A stretch of DNA of 64,000 nucleotides from Pedobacter nototheniae (GTDB lineage: Bacteria > Bacteroidota > Bacteroidia > Sphingobacteriales > Sphingobacteriaceae), in the NCBI RefSeq assembly GCF_004335085.1, contig NZ_RQRS01000004.1, positions 63,305 to 127,304 on the forward strand, written 5' to 3'. The notes beneath the pieces are model-generated. The model saw only the letters and a program-made list of their open reading frames with translations. It ran no database searches and was not told the origin of the DNA. The translations under genes were made by a program, and so were the position numbers. Below are positions 38,049 to 47,517 of this stretch, in pieces; position 1 is the stretch's first letter; the number at the start of each line of letters is the position of its first letter.

Positions 38049-39488
38049 ATGAAAACAACTAAAATTAGAAAACAACAGCGCATCCTAACTATGGTGCTAT
38101 TTATTGTGAGTGGCATTTTAATGAGCGCCTGTAAAAAGGCTGTAGTTGCAGAAGAACAAGTACCCAACCTTAAAAAGAATAGTTCTGCTATAGGGCTTGG
38201 TGGCGGTGCTTCGTTTACAACCAATACCAAAAACTTAAATATTGTAATGTTTGTGCCAACAGATAATCCTGCATTGCCAGATTATAAAACACGTTTAAGT
38301 GCACTATTTGTTCACTTTCAAAATTGGTTTCATACAGAAATGCTTAGGTACGGTTATGATAAGTATATGGGTTTGCCCATAAATGATTCTACAAACCTGG
38401 TAAAGATTATTGAAATTCCAGCACAATTTGGTCAATCTGCCTATCCTTATAGTGCAAGTGTTTCTGCAAACAAAATTTTGGCAGAGATTAATACTTATAA
38501 GGCAGCACATCCAACTGAGTTTTCCAATTCTTCACATACATTAATTTTAATGCCAATGAGAACTGATGGCGGCGACCAACCTTTTTATGGATACGGTAAA
38601 AATTGTTTCGCTTTGGATAATGCAAATATGGCTGTAGATAAAATTCCAAATCCGTCATCAAATTACCTCGGCGGAATGCTGCATGAGTTAGGGCACGGTT
38701 TAAATCTACCTCACGATGCGGGTAAGTACACAAGCGAAAGACCAACACTTGGTACTTCATTAATGGCAAGCGGAAATGTAACGTTTAGTAAAGGCCAGCC
38801 AACATTTTTAACACCTGTTGATGCTGCAATTTTGAATAGGAACGAGATTTTTCAGAATCCATTGCCAACCGAAATTCCTTATGAAACAGCTACAACAAGC
38901 TTTGATGCGCAGTTTAGTTATAATTCTGCCAGTCAATCGTTTACTGTTTCTGGTTTATACACCAGTAATAAAGAAGTGAGTGATATATTGGTTTATATGG
39001 ATCCGGATTTGGGCAGTAGCGATGCTGATTATAATGCCGTAACCTGGCGATTTAATACTGCCGTAGGTAATACTTTTACTGGAAATATTGCACTTAACGA
39101 TCTTCAGTATAAAACCAACGAACCGTACAATATCAGGGTTAAACTTTTATTAAAAAATGGCAATGTAGTAAGTAAAAACTATTCATTCTCCTTTTTAAAT
39201 GGAGTACCACAAATTGGTGCAAACGGCTCGGCAACATTTTATCAAAATGGAAGTTATGGCGGTTATGCTGTCGAGCTTCCAGTTGGTAATTACACTACAG
39301 CAAACTTAATAGCAAAAGGCATTAGTGATAATGATATATCTTCTGTTAAGCTAGGTTTAGGGGTAAAAGCAATTCTTTATAACGGAGATAATTTTACTGG
39401 TACCAGCTATGAAGTAACATCAACAACAAGCTTCTTATCTACTTTTAATGATCAAACTTCATCAATTAAAGTAGTTGCTGTAAATTAA
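38049..39488 (+). CDS. Metzincin-like lipoprotein metalloprotease with beta/gamma-crystallin-like C-terminus
   Basis: 479 residues with lipobox LMSAC (Cys21). The catalytic zinc motif HELGHGLNLPH gives His212, Glu213, His216 and His222, i.e. the metzincin spacing HExxHxxxxxH; position eight is Asn where Gly is usual. The C-terminal part (about 392-479) has two phrases typical of beta/gamma-crystallin repeats (ATFYQNGSYGGYAVEL and AILYNGDNFTGTSYEV). It is probably an outer-surface peptidase that opens glycoproteins so that the GH enzymes encoded next can act. It has lipoprotein and tandem glycan-uptake neighbours. No specific peptidase family was assigned. Confidence 0.75.
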   Translation: MKTTKIRKQQRILTMVLFIVSGILMSACKKAVVAEEQVPNLKKNSSAIGLGGGASFTTNTKNLNIVMFVPTDNPALPDYKTRLSALFVHFQNWFHTEMLRYGYDKYMGLPINDSTNLVKIIEIPAQFGQSAYPYSASVSANKILAEINTYKAAHPTEFSNSSHTLILMPMRTDGGDQPFYGYGKNCFALDNANMAVDKIPNPSSNYLGGMLHELGHGLNLPHDAGKYTSERPTLGTSLMASGNVTFSKGQPTFLTPVDAAILNRNEIFQNPLPTEIPYETATTSFDAQFSYNSASQSFTVSGLYTSNKEVSDILVYMDPDLGSSDADYNAVTWRFNTAVGNTFTGNIALNDLQYKTNEPYNIRVKLLLKNGNVVSKNYSFSFLNGVPQIGANGSATFYQNGSYGGYAVELPVGNYTTANLIAKGISDNDISSVKLGLGVKAILYNGDNFTGTSYEVTSTTSFLSTFNDQTSSIKVVAVN

Positions 39489-39549
39489 TAGATAGGAAAA
39501 CAATATAATAATCAAGCTTTTTAAATTTACACCAGAGATAAATTAAATC

Positions 39550-39574
39550 ACGCACCGGAAAGTTTCCGGTGCGT
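39550..39574. promoter_or_regulatory. 25-bp palindrome just before the hexosaminidase gene
   Basis: Arms ACGCACCGGAAA and TTTCCGGTGCGT flank a central G. The element is GC-rich in AT-rich surroundings and ends 13 bases before the ATG at 39588. There is no T run after it, so it is not a standard terminator; an operator, an RNA-processing hairpin or a translation-control stem are possible. Confidence 0.55.
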
Positions 39575-39587
39575 AAAATATTACCCA

Positions 39588-41180
39588 ATGAAAAAACTAT
39601 ACCTGATTACACTGTTCTTAATATTCTCTGTTCAAGGTTTATTTGCACAGCAAAGTCTGGCTTTAATTCCAATGCCTCAGTTTTTCGTGAAAGCAGATGG
39701 TGCATTCCTAATTAATAAAAATATAGCTATTCTATCCAATAATATTAAGCTTAATGAACTAGCCAATTATTTAAAAAATGAATTATCAGTTCAAAACAAG
39801 ATAGATATCTCTGTAAACTCAAAAAATAGTCGGCCAAGTATACTTTTAGAACTCATAAAAAATACCAAAAACAATAATGATGAAGCATATCAGCTAGTTG
39901 TTAACTCAAAAAAAATAACCATTACGGCTACAAGTAATAAAGGAATTTTCTATGGAATAATTTCTCTTTTACAGCTGGCATCAAGTAATAATAAAATTCA
40001 AAATTGTACCATAAAAGATGCTCCAATTTATAGTTGGCGAGGTTTTATGCTCGATGAATCACGCCACTTCTTTGGAAAAGATAAGGTTAAATCCATTTTA
40101 AACTGGATGGCTTTTTATAAACTAAATACTTTTCATTGGCACTTAACAGATGAGCCAGCCTGGAGGATTGACATTCTTAAATACCCCGATTTAGCTTTAA
40201 TAGGAGGGAAAGGCGATTACCTTAATCCAAATTTACCTGCACAATACTACAGCCAGGCAGATATTAAAGAAATTGTAGCTTATGCTGCGGAACGTTTTAT
40301 TCAGGTTATTCCTGAAATTGATATGCCCGGACATGCAACTGCAGCCAATAAAGCTTATGCAGAATTTTCTGGCGGTGGTTCTGCTGCTCACCCTAATTTT
40401 ACTTTTAATCCCGGTTATGAAAAAACATACAGCTATTTAACTGATATTCTTAAAGAAACCAATGTACTTTTTCCTTCCAATAAAATTCACTTGGGAGGTG
40501 ATGAAGTTAGTTTTGGGAATGAAAAGTGGAAAATAAATCCTGAAATCCAAGCTTTAAAAATGAAGTATGATTTGAAGGATGAAAAGGAAGTAGAAAAATA
40601 TTTTATGAAAAGAATGGCAGATTCTGTTTACAGACTAGAGGCACAAGTTTTAGTTTGGGATGAAATGGTTGATGCAGGTTTGCCAACAGATAAAACTATA
40701 ATGTTTTGGTGGCGCCATGAGCATCCTGAAGTACTAAAAGCCTCCCTAGCTAAAGGTTATAAAACAATTATCTGCCCCCGATTGCCTTTGTATTTTGATT
40801 TTATACAAGACAGTACACATAAATTTGGACGTAAATGGGATAAGAAATACAATCCCGTACAGGCTGTATATCAGTTCGATCCATCGCAATTAACAACAGA
40901 AAATAAATCGAATATTTTAGGCGTGCAAGCCAATTTATGGACAGAAACCGTTGCTGATAATAAACGATTGGATTATTTGCTCTTCCCTCGTTTAGCCGCA
41001 CTTGCAGAAACCGCTTGGACAAGCAATGAAAATAAAAATCTGGATGATTTTATGAACAGACTTAAAGCGCACTTGCTTTTATATAAGGCGGCAGGCTTAT
41101 ACTATTATAATCCATTTAATCCAATTGAAACCCCTGAGGCACCAGGCGGAAAAAAATTACCACTAAACTATAAAGATTAA
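39588..41180 (+). CDS. GH20 beta-N-acetylhexosaminidase
   Basis: It removes terminal beta-linked GlcNAc or GalNAc by substrate-assisted catalysis. The 530-residue protein has a signal peptide (ends near LFAQ, 21), an N-terminal GH20b-like domain (about 25-145) and a catalytic barrel with RGFMLDESRHFF, HWHLTDEPAWR, IPEIDMPGHA and the acid/base pair D305-E306 in HLGGDEVSFG. The tail WTETVADNKRLDYLLFPR carries the conserved Trp. No lipobox is seen, so it is likely periplasmic. It is one of three glycosidases in a row. Confidence 0.95.
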   Translation: MKKLYLITLFLIFSVQGLFAQQSLALIPMPQFFVKADGAFLINKNIAILSNNIKLNELANYLKNELSVQNKIDISVNSKNSRPSILLELIKNTKNNNDEAYQLVVNSKKITITATSNKGIFYGIISLLQLASSNNKIQNCTIKDAPIYSWRGFMLDESRHFFGKDKVKSILNWMAFYKLNTFHWHLTDEPAWRIDILKYPDLALIGGKGDYLNPNLPAQYYSQADIKEIVAYAAERFIQVIPEIDMPGHATAANKAYAEFSGGGSAAHPNFTFNPGYEKTYSYLTDILKETNVLFPSNKIHLGGDEVSFGNEKWKINPEIQALKMKYDLKDEKEVEKYFMKRMADSVYRLEAQVLVWDEMVDAGLPTDKTIMFWWRHEHPEVLKASLAKGYKTIICPRLPLYFDFIQDSTHKFGRKWDKKYNPVQAVYQFDPSQLTTENKSNILGVQANLWTETVADNKRLDYLLFPRLAALAETAWTSNENKNLDDFMNRLKAHLLLYKAAGLYYYNPFNPIETPEAPGGKKLPLNYKD

Positions 41181-41205
41181 ATTATAACACACAAACCCTT
41201 ATTAT

Positions 41206-42660
41206 ATGAATATTCACTTTAATATAAAACGTTTCGGCTTAGTTTTTTGTCTGATAATTTTTAGCCTAAATATTTTACAGGCGCAAGAAAAGGCAGTTAA
41301 AACCGATACAATTCCATTAAAATACGGTGCACACCGCATAGGAAAACGCACAGATAGTGTAATGGCTAAATGGCGTGGTTATGGTTTGGGGCAATTTATT
41401 CATTGGGGCTTGTATGCTATTCCTGGTGGAGAATGGAATGGTAAAACTTATAACGGGGCAGCCGAGTGGATTCGATCATGGAATGGAATCCCTAAATCTA
41501 CCTACGACTCCCTAATTTATAAATTCAATCCAACTAATTTTAATGCCGAAAGTTGGGCCAAAACAGCAAAGCAAATGGGTGCAAAATACGTAACCATTAC
41601 CACTAAACACCATGATGGATTTTGCCTTTGGCCCAGCAAATATACCAAGTACACGGTAGCCAATTCTCCATATAAAAAAGATATAATTGGCCCGTTGGTA
41701 AATGCTTATAATAAAGAGGGAATCGACGTAATTTTATATTTTTCAATTATGGATTGGAATCAGCCAGGATGGAGATATGATATAAAAACCAAAGAAGATA
41801 GTATAGCTTTTGAAGGATTTAAGAAATTTACCCGTAACCAACTGCTAGAACTTTTAAATAAATACCCAACTGCAAAAGGACTTTGGTTTGATGGAACCTG
41901 GGATAAATCGTGGGTTAAACAGGCTGCTTTTGCTGATGAACTGGAAAAAGAAATGAGGACTTTAAGACCGGGATTAATAATTGGGAGCCGTTTTAGACCG
42001 GATGATTTTGGTAAACGCCATAATGATTCAAATGGAAGGTTAATGGGCGATTATGAGCAAGGATGGGAACGTAAAATTCCAAATAAAATAGAAGATGTGC
42101 ATGGCAACGATTGGGATTGTGTAATGACGGTGCCAGAAAACCAGTGGGGCTATAATAAAGCTTGGAATGGGCACATTAAAACTGTAAATGAATTAATAGA
42201 AATGACGGCTAAATGTGTTTCTCTAGGTGGTAATTTTGTGTTAAACTTTGGTCCAAAAGGCGATGGCTCAATCCGTAAGGAAGAACTTGATTTGGCAGAA
42301 GGCATTGGTAATTGGATGAAAGTTAATAATGAAGCCATTTATAACTGCCAATACGCTGGTTTAGAAAAACAAGATTGGGGCTATTTTACCAGTAAAACTG
42401 GCTCAAACAAGGTTTATATGATTGTTTTTAATGTGCCGGTATCAGGAGCTTTTAGGGTAAAACTTCCTTCAAAAACCGCTATAACCACAGCCACATTATT
42501 AGATCAGCCTAAAACAGCCCTCAGGGTTGAAGAAATTAGTGAAAACCAATATTTTATCCATGCTTCTGCACGTACAGATAATAAACCCTTTGTAATTGTA
42601 TTGGATTTGAATAAAAAAGCTCAAAATGCATCCGGTACCTACGAAAAAGCAAAAATATAA
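41206..42660 (+). CDS. GH29 alpha-L-fucosidase
   Basis: 484 residues with a signal peptide (ends near LQAQ, 27). The GH29 barrel is clear from GLGQFIHWGLYAIPGGEW, TTKHHDGFCLWPSKYT and the nucleophile Asp229 in GLWFDGTWD. The C-terminal region (about 390-470) is a beta-sandwich. It releases alpha-linked fucose, with linkage not predictable. The start is 25 nt after the hexosaminidase stop. Confidence 0.94.
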   Translation: MNIHFNIKRFGLVFCLIIFSLNILQAQEKAVKTDTIPLKYGAHRIGKRTDSVMAKWRGYGLGQFIHWGLYAIPGGEWNGKTYNGAAEWIRSWNGIPKSTYDSLIYKFNPTNFNAESWAKTAKQMGAKYVTITTKHHDGFCLWPSKYTKYTVANSPYKKDIIGPLVNAYNKEGIDVILYFSIMDWNQPGWRYDIKTKEDSIAFEGFKKFTRNQLLELLNKYPTAKGLWFDGTWDKSWVKQAAFADELEKEMRTLRPGLIIGSRFRPDDFGKRHNDSNGRLMGDYEQGWERKIPNKIEDVHGNDWDCVMTVPENQWGYNKAWNGHIKTVNELIEMTAKCVSLGGNFVLNFGPKGDGSIRKEELDLAEGIGNWMKVNNEAIYNCQYAGLEKQDWGYFTSKTGSNKVYMIVFNVPVSGAFRVKLPSKTAITTATLLDQPKTALRVEEISENQYFIHASARTDNKPFVIVLDLNKKAQNASGTYEKAKI

Positions 42661-42700
42661 ACCCAACTTTAATCAAAGCCAAAAACATAATTTATTATAA

Positions 42701-44749
42701 ATGCAAAATTTTAAAAAGATACAGTTTATCCTATTTATAACCTGCCTTATTGTTCAAATAACTGCACAAGCACAATCAAGAAAGGATATTAACTTTAATG
42801 CAGATTGGTCTTTCAAAAAAACTAAAGATACCGCCGATCATAAGTTAGATTGGGAAAAAGTGACGCTACCGCATACTTGGAACGCAACTGATATGCAGCT
42901 TAGTAAAAACTTTTACGAAGGGGAGGGGATCTATAAAAAAGATGTTGTTTTTGGTAATGAGTATCAAAATAAACGACTTTTCTTACGTTTTGAAGGCGTT
43001 GGACAGGTTGCCCAAGTTTATGTAAATGATAAGTTGGTTGGCACGCACAAAGGATCATACAGTGCTTTTTGTGTAGAAATTACCTATGCTGTTACATTAG
43101 GAAAAACGAATAAAATTGTAGTTAAAGCTAATAATACAGCCAGAAAGGACATTATTCCTGTAAATCATTTCCTCTTCGGGATTTATGGAGGTATTTATCG
43201 CCCGGTAAGTTTAATTGTAACCAATCAAATTAACATTACCACAACAGATTATGCATCGCCTGGAATTTATATTTCGCAAAAGAATGTAAGTAGTACCGCT
43301 GCAGATTTAAATTTATTAGTTAAGGTAGAAAATAGATCGCCACAGGCAGAAGATATTCAATTAAAAACCTCGTTATTTAACCGAGAAGGAAAGCTTGTAC
43401 TAGAAAAAACAACTCAGGAGCATGTAACTACTCAAGGCAGACAAAACTTTACGCAGAATTTTACTTTAGCAAATCCCACCCTTTGGGATGGTTTCAATAA
43501 TCCGTATCTATACAAAGTAGTTACTCAAATTATTCAAAATAATCAAGTTATTGATGAGGTTGTTCAGCCTTTGGGTATTCGTAAATTTGAGCTTATTGCA
43601 GGTAAAGGCATGTTGCTTAATAATAAACCATATAAAATGTATGGGGTTGCTCGCCACCAGGATCGATGGCAGTTTGGTAACGCTTTAAGCAATGCCCAGC
43701 ATAAAGAAGATTTAGATATTATTAAAGAAATGGGCACTACAACCATTCGCTTTGCGCATTACCAACAGGCAGAATATTTATATTCACAATGTGACAGTAT
43801 GGGTTTTGTAATTTGGGCCGAAATTCCTTTTGTAAATACATCCACTGGCGAAGAAGGTGAAAATGCCAAGCAGCAAATGACAGAGCTGATTAAGCAAAAT
43901 TTCAATCATCCATCTATTTATGTTTGGGGTTTGCACAATGAGGTTTATGGTAAAACCATTGCCGATTATCCTGCGATATTAACCAGAGATTTGGATGATA
44001 TTGCCAAAACTTTAGATCCTGATCGATATACTGCAAGCGTGAGTGGCTATGGAGAAATGACACGCCCAACAAATTTAAATGCAGATATTCAAGGCATGAA
44101 CCGTTATTACGGTTGGTATGAAGGTAAAATAGGAGATTTAGAAAAATGGGCTTCCAGTTTAGAAAGTAAATATCCTAATAATAAGGTTATGCTTACCGAA
44201 TATGGGGCTGATGGAAATGTTTTTCAACAACAGGAACAAGCAGAATTGAAAGACACATTTGATTACGGTTCTCCGTTTTATCCCGAAACTTATGAAACAA
44301 AAACACATGAAATTCAGTGGCCAATTATTGCTAAACACCCTTATATAACGGCATCTTACATTTGGAATATGTTTGATTTTGCTACCCCAATGTGGAATAG
44401 AGGAAGCATGCCAGCCCGTAATATGAAAGGTTTGGTAACTTTTGATAGAAAATTAAAGAAGGATGCATTTTATTGGTACAAAGCCAATTGGAGTAACAAT
44501 CCGGTTTTGTATTTAACTGAGCGTCGTGCTGTTGATCGGAAAAATGCCAATACTCAAATTACAGTTTACTCTAATATTGGTGAGCCAGATGTTTTTTTAA
44601 ACGGAAAAAAATTACCAGCAACAAAGCCTGAAGGCGTTTTGTATCGTTTCGAAAACGTTAATTTGAAAAAAGGCAAAAACGTAATTAAAACCAAAGCAAA
44701 TAAAAACGGTCATGTTTATAATGATGAAATAACCTGGGTTTTGAAATAA
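42701..44749 (+). CDS. GH2 family glycosidase, probable beta-galactosidase
   Basis: 682 residues with signal peptide (ends near AQAQ, 24), jelly-roll sugar-binding domain (about 30-175), immunoglobulin-like domain (about 185-290) and TIM barrel (about 295-600). The acid/base is Glu414 in LHNEVYG and the nucleophile Glu500 in MLTEYGADG. GH2 includes beta-galactosidases, beta-mannosidases and beta-glucuronidases. With fucosidase and hexosaminidase neighbours, beta-galactosidase is most plausible. It is the last gene before a clear terminator. Confidence 0.9.
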   Translation: MQNFKKIQFILFITCLIVQITAQAQSRKDINFNADWSFKKTKDTADHKLDWEKVTLPHTWNATDMQLSKNFYEGEGIYKKDVVFGNEYQNKRLFLRFEGVGQVAQVYVNDKLVGTHKGSYSAFCVEITYAVTLGKTNKIVVKANNTARKDIIPVNHFLFGIYGGIYRPVSLIVTNQINITTTDYASPGIYISQKNVSSTAADLNLLVKVENRSPQAEDIQLKTSLFNREGKLVLEKTTQEHVTTQGRQNFTQNFTLANPTLWDGFNNPYLYKVVTQIIQNNQVIDEVVQPLGIRKFELIAGKGMLLNNKPYKMYGVARHQDRWQFGNALSNAQHKEDLDIIKEMGTTTIRFAHYQQAEYLYSQCDSMGFVIWAEIPFVNTSTGEEGENAKQQMTELIKQNFNHPSIYVWGLHNEVYGKTIADYPAILTRDLDDIAKTLDPDRYTASVSGYGEMTRPTNLNADIQGMNRYYGWYEGKIGDLEKWASSLESKYPNNKVMLTEYGADGNVFQQQEQAELKDTFDYGSPFYPETYETKTHEIQWPIIAKHPYITASYIWNMFDFATPMWNRGSMPARNMKGLVTFDRKLKKDAFYWYKANWSNNPVLYLTERRAVDRKNANTQITVYSNIGEPDVFLNGKKLPATKPEGVLYRFENVNLKKGKNVIKTKANKNGHVYNDEITWVLK

Positions 44750-44766
44750 TTTAATCTCATTAACTT

Positions 44767-44806
44767 AAAATCCCTAAGAAGTTTAACTACTTTTTAGGGA
44801 TTTTTT
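44767..44806 (+). terminator. Rho-independent terminator after the glycosidase genes
   Basis: Arms AAAATCCCTAA and TTAGGGATTTT with a loop of about 17 bases are followed by a T run, 17 bases after the GH2 stop codon. Confidence 0.88.
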
Positions 44807-45007
44807 AATTGTAATTATTTCTTATAATGTTGAACAATTATGATTCTGATAGCACGTTTTTAATGTAAGTTTTTGATCAAATTTTTTAAAAAGAAGTTAT
44901 TTTTTTTGATTGATTTTAGCCGATACACTGTTTTTTATTTTACATTTAAAATTGAATATGCTAATTAAGAATTTGCGCTTAAGCAGTTAATTGATATTAA
45001 GTTTGGT

Positions 45008-45931
45008 ATGAGTAGAAAAAATAATGTCGAAATAGTTTGTTTTGGTGAAGTTTTATGGGATAATTTTCCCGAAGGTGAAAAACCAGGTGGCGCAGTAATG
45101 AACGTAGCCTATCATTTAAAAAACCTGGGCGTAAATAGTCATTTAATAAGTAAGGTAGGTACCGATAAAAACGGTAAGGAACTGCAACAAGTATTAGCTA
45201 AGCTTGGTATTGATAATGCTTATATTCAGGTAGATAGTAAGCATAAAACTTCTACTGTGGAGGTGCATGTAGCCGAAGATAATGAAGTAACGTACGAAAT
45301 TGTACAACCAGTAGCCTGGGATTTTATAACCTTTGAAAAAGCACATACAAGGTTGGTTGCCCAAGCAGATGCTTTGGTTTACGGTAGTCTTTCGGGAAGA
45401 AACGAAATCAGTAGACAAACACTAGCCCATTTGCTTGATTTGGCTCCTTATCGGGTGATGGATGTTAATTTAAGAGCACCCTATTACGATGAGAATTATA
45501 TTTCTACTTTACTCCATAAAACCGATTTGCTTAAATTAAATTTAGAAGAACTCACCATTATTAGCAATTGGTTTAGTAAAACCTGTAAAACAGAAACTGA
45601 CAGGATAGATTTACTCCAAGCAAAATTCAAAATTCCAGAGATGGTGGTAACCAAAGGGAGCAAAGGTGCATCATATTATGGGGATAAAACCGAGCACCAT
45701 TGGCCAGCTTATGATATTAAAGTTAAAGATACAGTAGGCAGTGGCGATTCCTTTTTAGCGGGTTTACTCTCTATGAAACTATCAAATGAGTATATTAATG
45801 ATACCTTGGATTTTGCCGTTGCCCTAAGTGCATACATAACTACGCAAGAAAGTGCCTGCCCTGTTTATGAAAAATCTACCATTAACCGTTTTATGATGAA
45901 ACATAAAAAAAACTGGAGCATAGATCAATAA
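45008..45931 (+). CDS. PfkB-family sugar kinase, probable fructokinase
   Basis: A 307-residue ribokinase-fold kinase. It has the N-terminal motif GGAVMNVAYHL near 30 and the C-terminal signature DTVGSGDSFLAG with catalytic Asp247. The short form and the opening FGEVLWDNFPEG resemble bacterial fructokinases. It phosphorylates a hexose released or made in the cytoplasm. It follows the glycan locus but is separated by a terminator and 258 bases, so it has its own promoter. It is convergent with the Hsp70-like gene. Confidence 0.88.
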   Translation: MSRKNNVEIVCFGEVLWDNFPEGEKPGGAVMNVAYHLKNLGVNSHLISKVGTDKNGKELQQVLAKLGIDNAYIQVDSKHKTSTVEVHVAEDNEVTYEIVQPVAWDFITFEKAHTRLVAQADALVYGSLSGRNEISRQTLAHLLDLAPYRVMDVNLRAPYYDENYISTLLHKTDLLKLNLEELTIISNWFSKTCKTETDRIDLLQAKFKIPEMVVTKGSKGASYYGDKTEHHWPAYDIKVKDTVGSGDSFLAGLLSMKLSNEYINDTLDFAVALSAYITTQESACPVYEKSTINRFMMKHKKNWSIDQ

Positions 45932-45936
45932 AATGG

Positions 45937-47202
45937 TTAATCTTCAAATAGGTATCCGCTGTAAGCCAATCCTTTAGCAACACTTTTAAAGTTATCGCCA
46001 GAGTTTAAGTTAATGTGAGGAAACTTGGTTTTAAACAAATGTTGTACAGCAGCAACCATAGATGTACCACCCGTTAAAAAAAGACTATCTATATCCGCAG
46101 GATTTATCTGGTTTTTAGTCAAAAATTCATTCAGATAATCACTTATTTTATTGATGTCTTTTTCAATAATGCGCCCATATTCTTCAATGGAAATATGCTC
46201 ATCAATTTCTATGTCCATATTAGAGTACTTGAAATCTGATTGCTCTGCGCCAGATAAGGTGATTTTAGTTTTTTCTATAGATTGGAATACAGAATAACCA
46301 AGGTTATACTCAATAAGCGTAATTAAGTTTTTAAATAAACGATCATTGCCCGAGTAATAATAGTAATCATCAATATCTTTTCTAATGCGATTTCCATTAA
46401 AAAAGTTCATTTTATCCCAGGTGCAAATGTTAGCAAAAAGAGATTTTGGTACCGTTAATACTTTACCAGGAGTAGCTTCGTATTGTGTGTTTTTACCAAA
46501 GTATGGTGTGCCTTTATCCCACATAAAAGCAGAATCAAAGCTATCCCCACCAATGTAAATACCACCTGTAGCCATCATATCGTTTTTACGGTCTTTGCTA
46601 TCTACCTTATCCGGATCAAGAATTAAATATGTAAAATCCGTTGTACCACCACCTAAATCTGCAACCAAAACATTTTCTTTTTGTTTAATGGTTTTCTCGT
46701 AAGCAAAGGCAGCACCAATTGGCTCAAACTGGAAGCGCACCTCATTAAAACCAGCCATTTCTGCAGCTTTATTTAATCGGGTTTGTGCAAGCGTATCTTT
46801 TAATGTACTGTCATCATCAAAAAATACTGGTCGGCCAATTACCGCTTTTTTGCAATCCTGGCCTATAATTTCATCAGCCTTTGCTTTTAAATCCTTCAAA
46901 ATTAAGGCAACCAAATCCGATGCATTGTAGCGTTTATTTTGAATGCGTGTTTCAGTAAAACTGCTTCTGGATAGAATTTGCTTAATAGATTTAATGAAAC
47001 GCCCTTTCATACCATCATTTAAGTAAGCAGAAATGGCATTTTCGCCAACCACATAATTTAATCCGCCAGTATTTAACTCATGAAAGAAATAAATTAATGA
47101 AGGAATAATAATGGTATCCACAATTTCTTTTTTCTCTTCATCATAAATGGCCAAAGCCGAATTGGTGGTTCCAAAATCAATACCATATAAATACTTACTC
47201 AT
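45937..47202 (-). CDS. Hsp70-like ATPase lacking the substrate-binding domain
   Basis: 421 residues. The phosphate-binding motifs of the actin/Hsp70 fold are present: IDFGTTNSALAIYD near 9, VADLGGGTTDFTYL near 180, and LFLTGGTSMVAAV near 380. The protein ends after the ATPase domain; DnaK would continue for another 200 residues. This layout is that of YegD-type Hsp70 relatives, whose substrates are unknown. No DnaJ or GrpE genes are nearby. Confidence 0.88.
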   Translation of the reverse strand: MSKYLYGIDFGTTNSALAIYDEEKKEIVDTIIIPSLIYFFHELNTGGLNYVVGENAISAYLNDGMKGRFIKSIKQILSRSSFTETRIQNKRYNASDLVALILKDLKAKADEIIGQDCKKAVIGRPVFFDDDSTLKDTLAQTRLNKAAEMAGFNEVRFQFEPIGAAFAYEKTIKQKENVLVADLGGGTTDFTYLILDPDKVDSKDRKNDMMATGGIYIGGDSFDSAFMWDKGTPYFGKNTQYEATPGKVLTVPKSLFANICTWDKMNFFNGNRIRKDIDDYYYYSGNDRLFKNLITLIEYNLGYSVFQSIEKTKITLSGAEQSDFKYSNMDIEIDEHISIEEYGRIIEKDINKISDYLNEFLTKNQINPADIDSLFLTGGTSMVAAVQHLFKTKFPHINLNSGDNFKSVAKGLAYSGYLFED

Positions 47203-47517
47203 TACAAGGGAAATTTAATTAAACGAAAAAAAGGGAGTATTCCAGTAAAACCGGGCGGCGAAAGTATTGAAAAAAGTTCGGAAAATGAATTTAATTAGCA
47301 ATCATTTTCCTTTATTTTAATCCTCCAATTGTAAAAACAAAATAACAATTTGAAAATATCAGGCACGTTTTTTGGATACTAATAATATTAGTATAGATTT
47401 GTGTGTTATTAAAGCGGATTAGAAAAATATCATCCAAATGAGCCAAATAAAGGACATTTAGTGTGCAGTATTCAGCCTTTGGAGATATTTAAATTAGAAA
47501 GCTTTTGAATTTATGAT
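47203..47517. other. Intergenic region between divergent genes
   Basis: 315 bases, no gene on either strand. It contains one good promoter facing right (47371-47401) whose spacer carries a palindrome. Nothing convincing was found for the leftward Hsp70-like gene. Confidence 0.5.
47371..47401 (+). promoter_or_regulatory. Promoter with palindrome in the spacer
   Basis: TTTG at 47371 and TAGATTTG at 47394 (perfect TAnnTTTG) are separated by 19 bases. The spacer is nearly filled by the perfect 19-base palindrome ATACTAATAATATTAGTAT (47376-47394), which would put a bound regulator between the two promoter elements. It drives the small gene at 47518. Confidence 0.65.

Noticed and set aside
44871..44884. 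TTGATCAA as an Fnr site upstream of the sugar kinase gene
   Set aside because: The half-sites touch, without the 4-base spacer of true Fnr sites, and no -7 element lies at the 51.5-bp distance seen at the other three sites.
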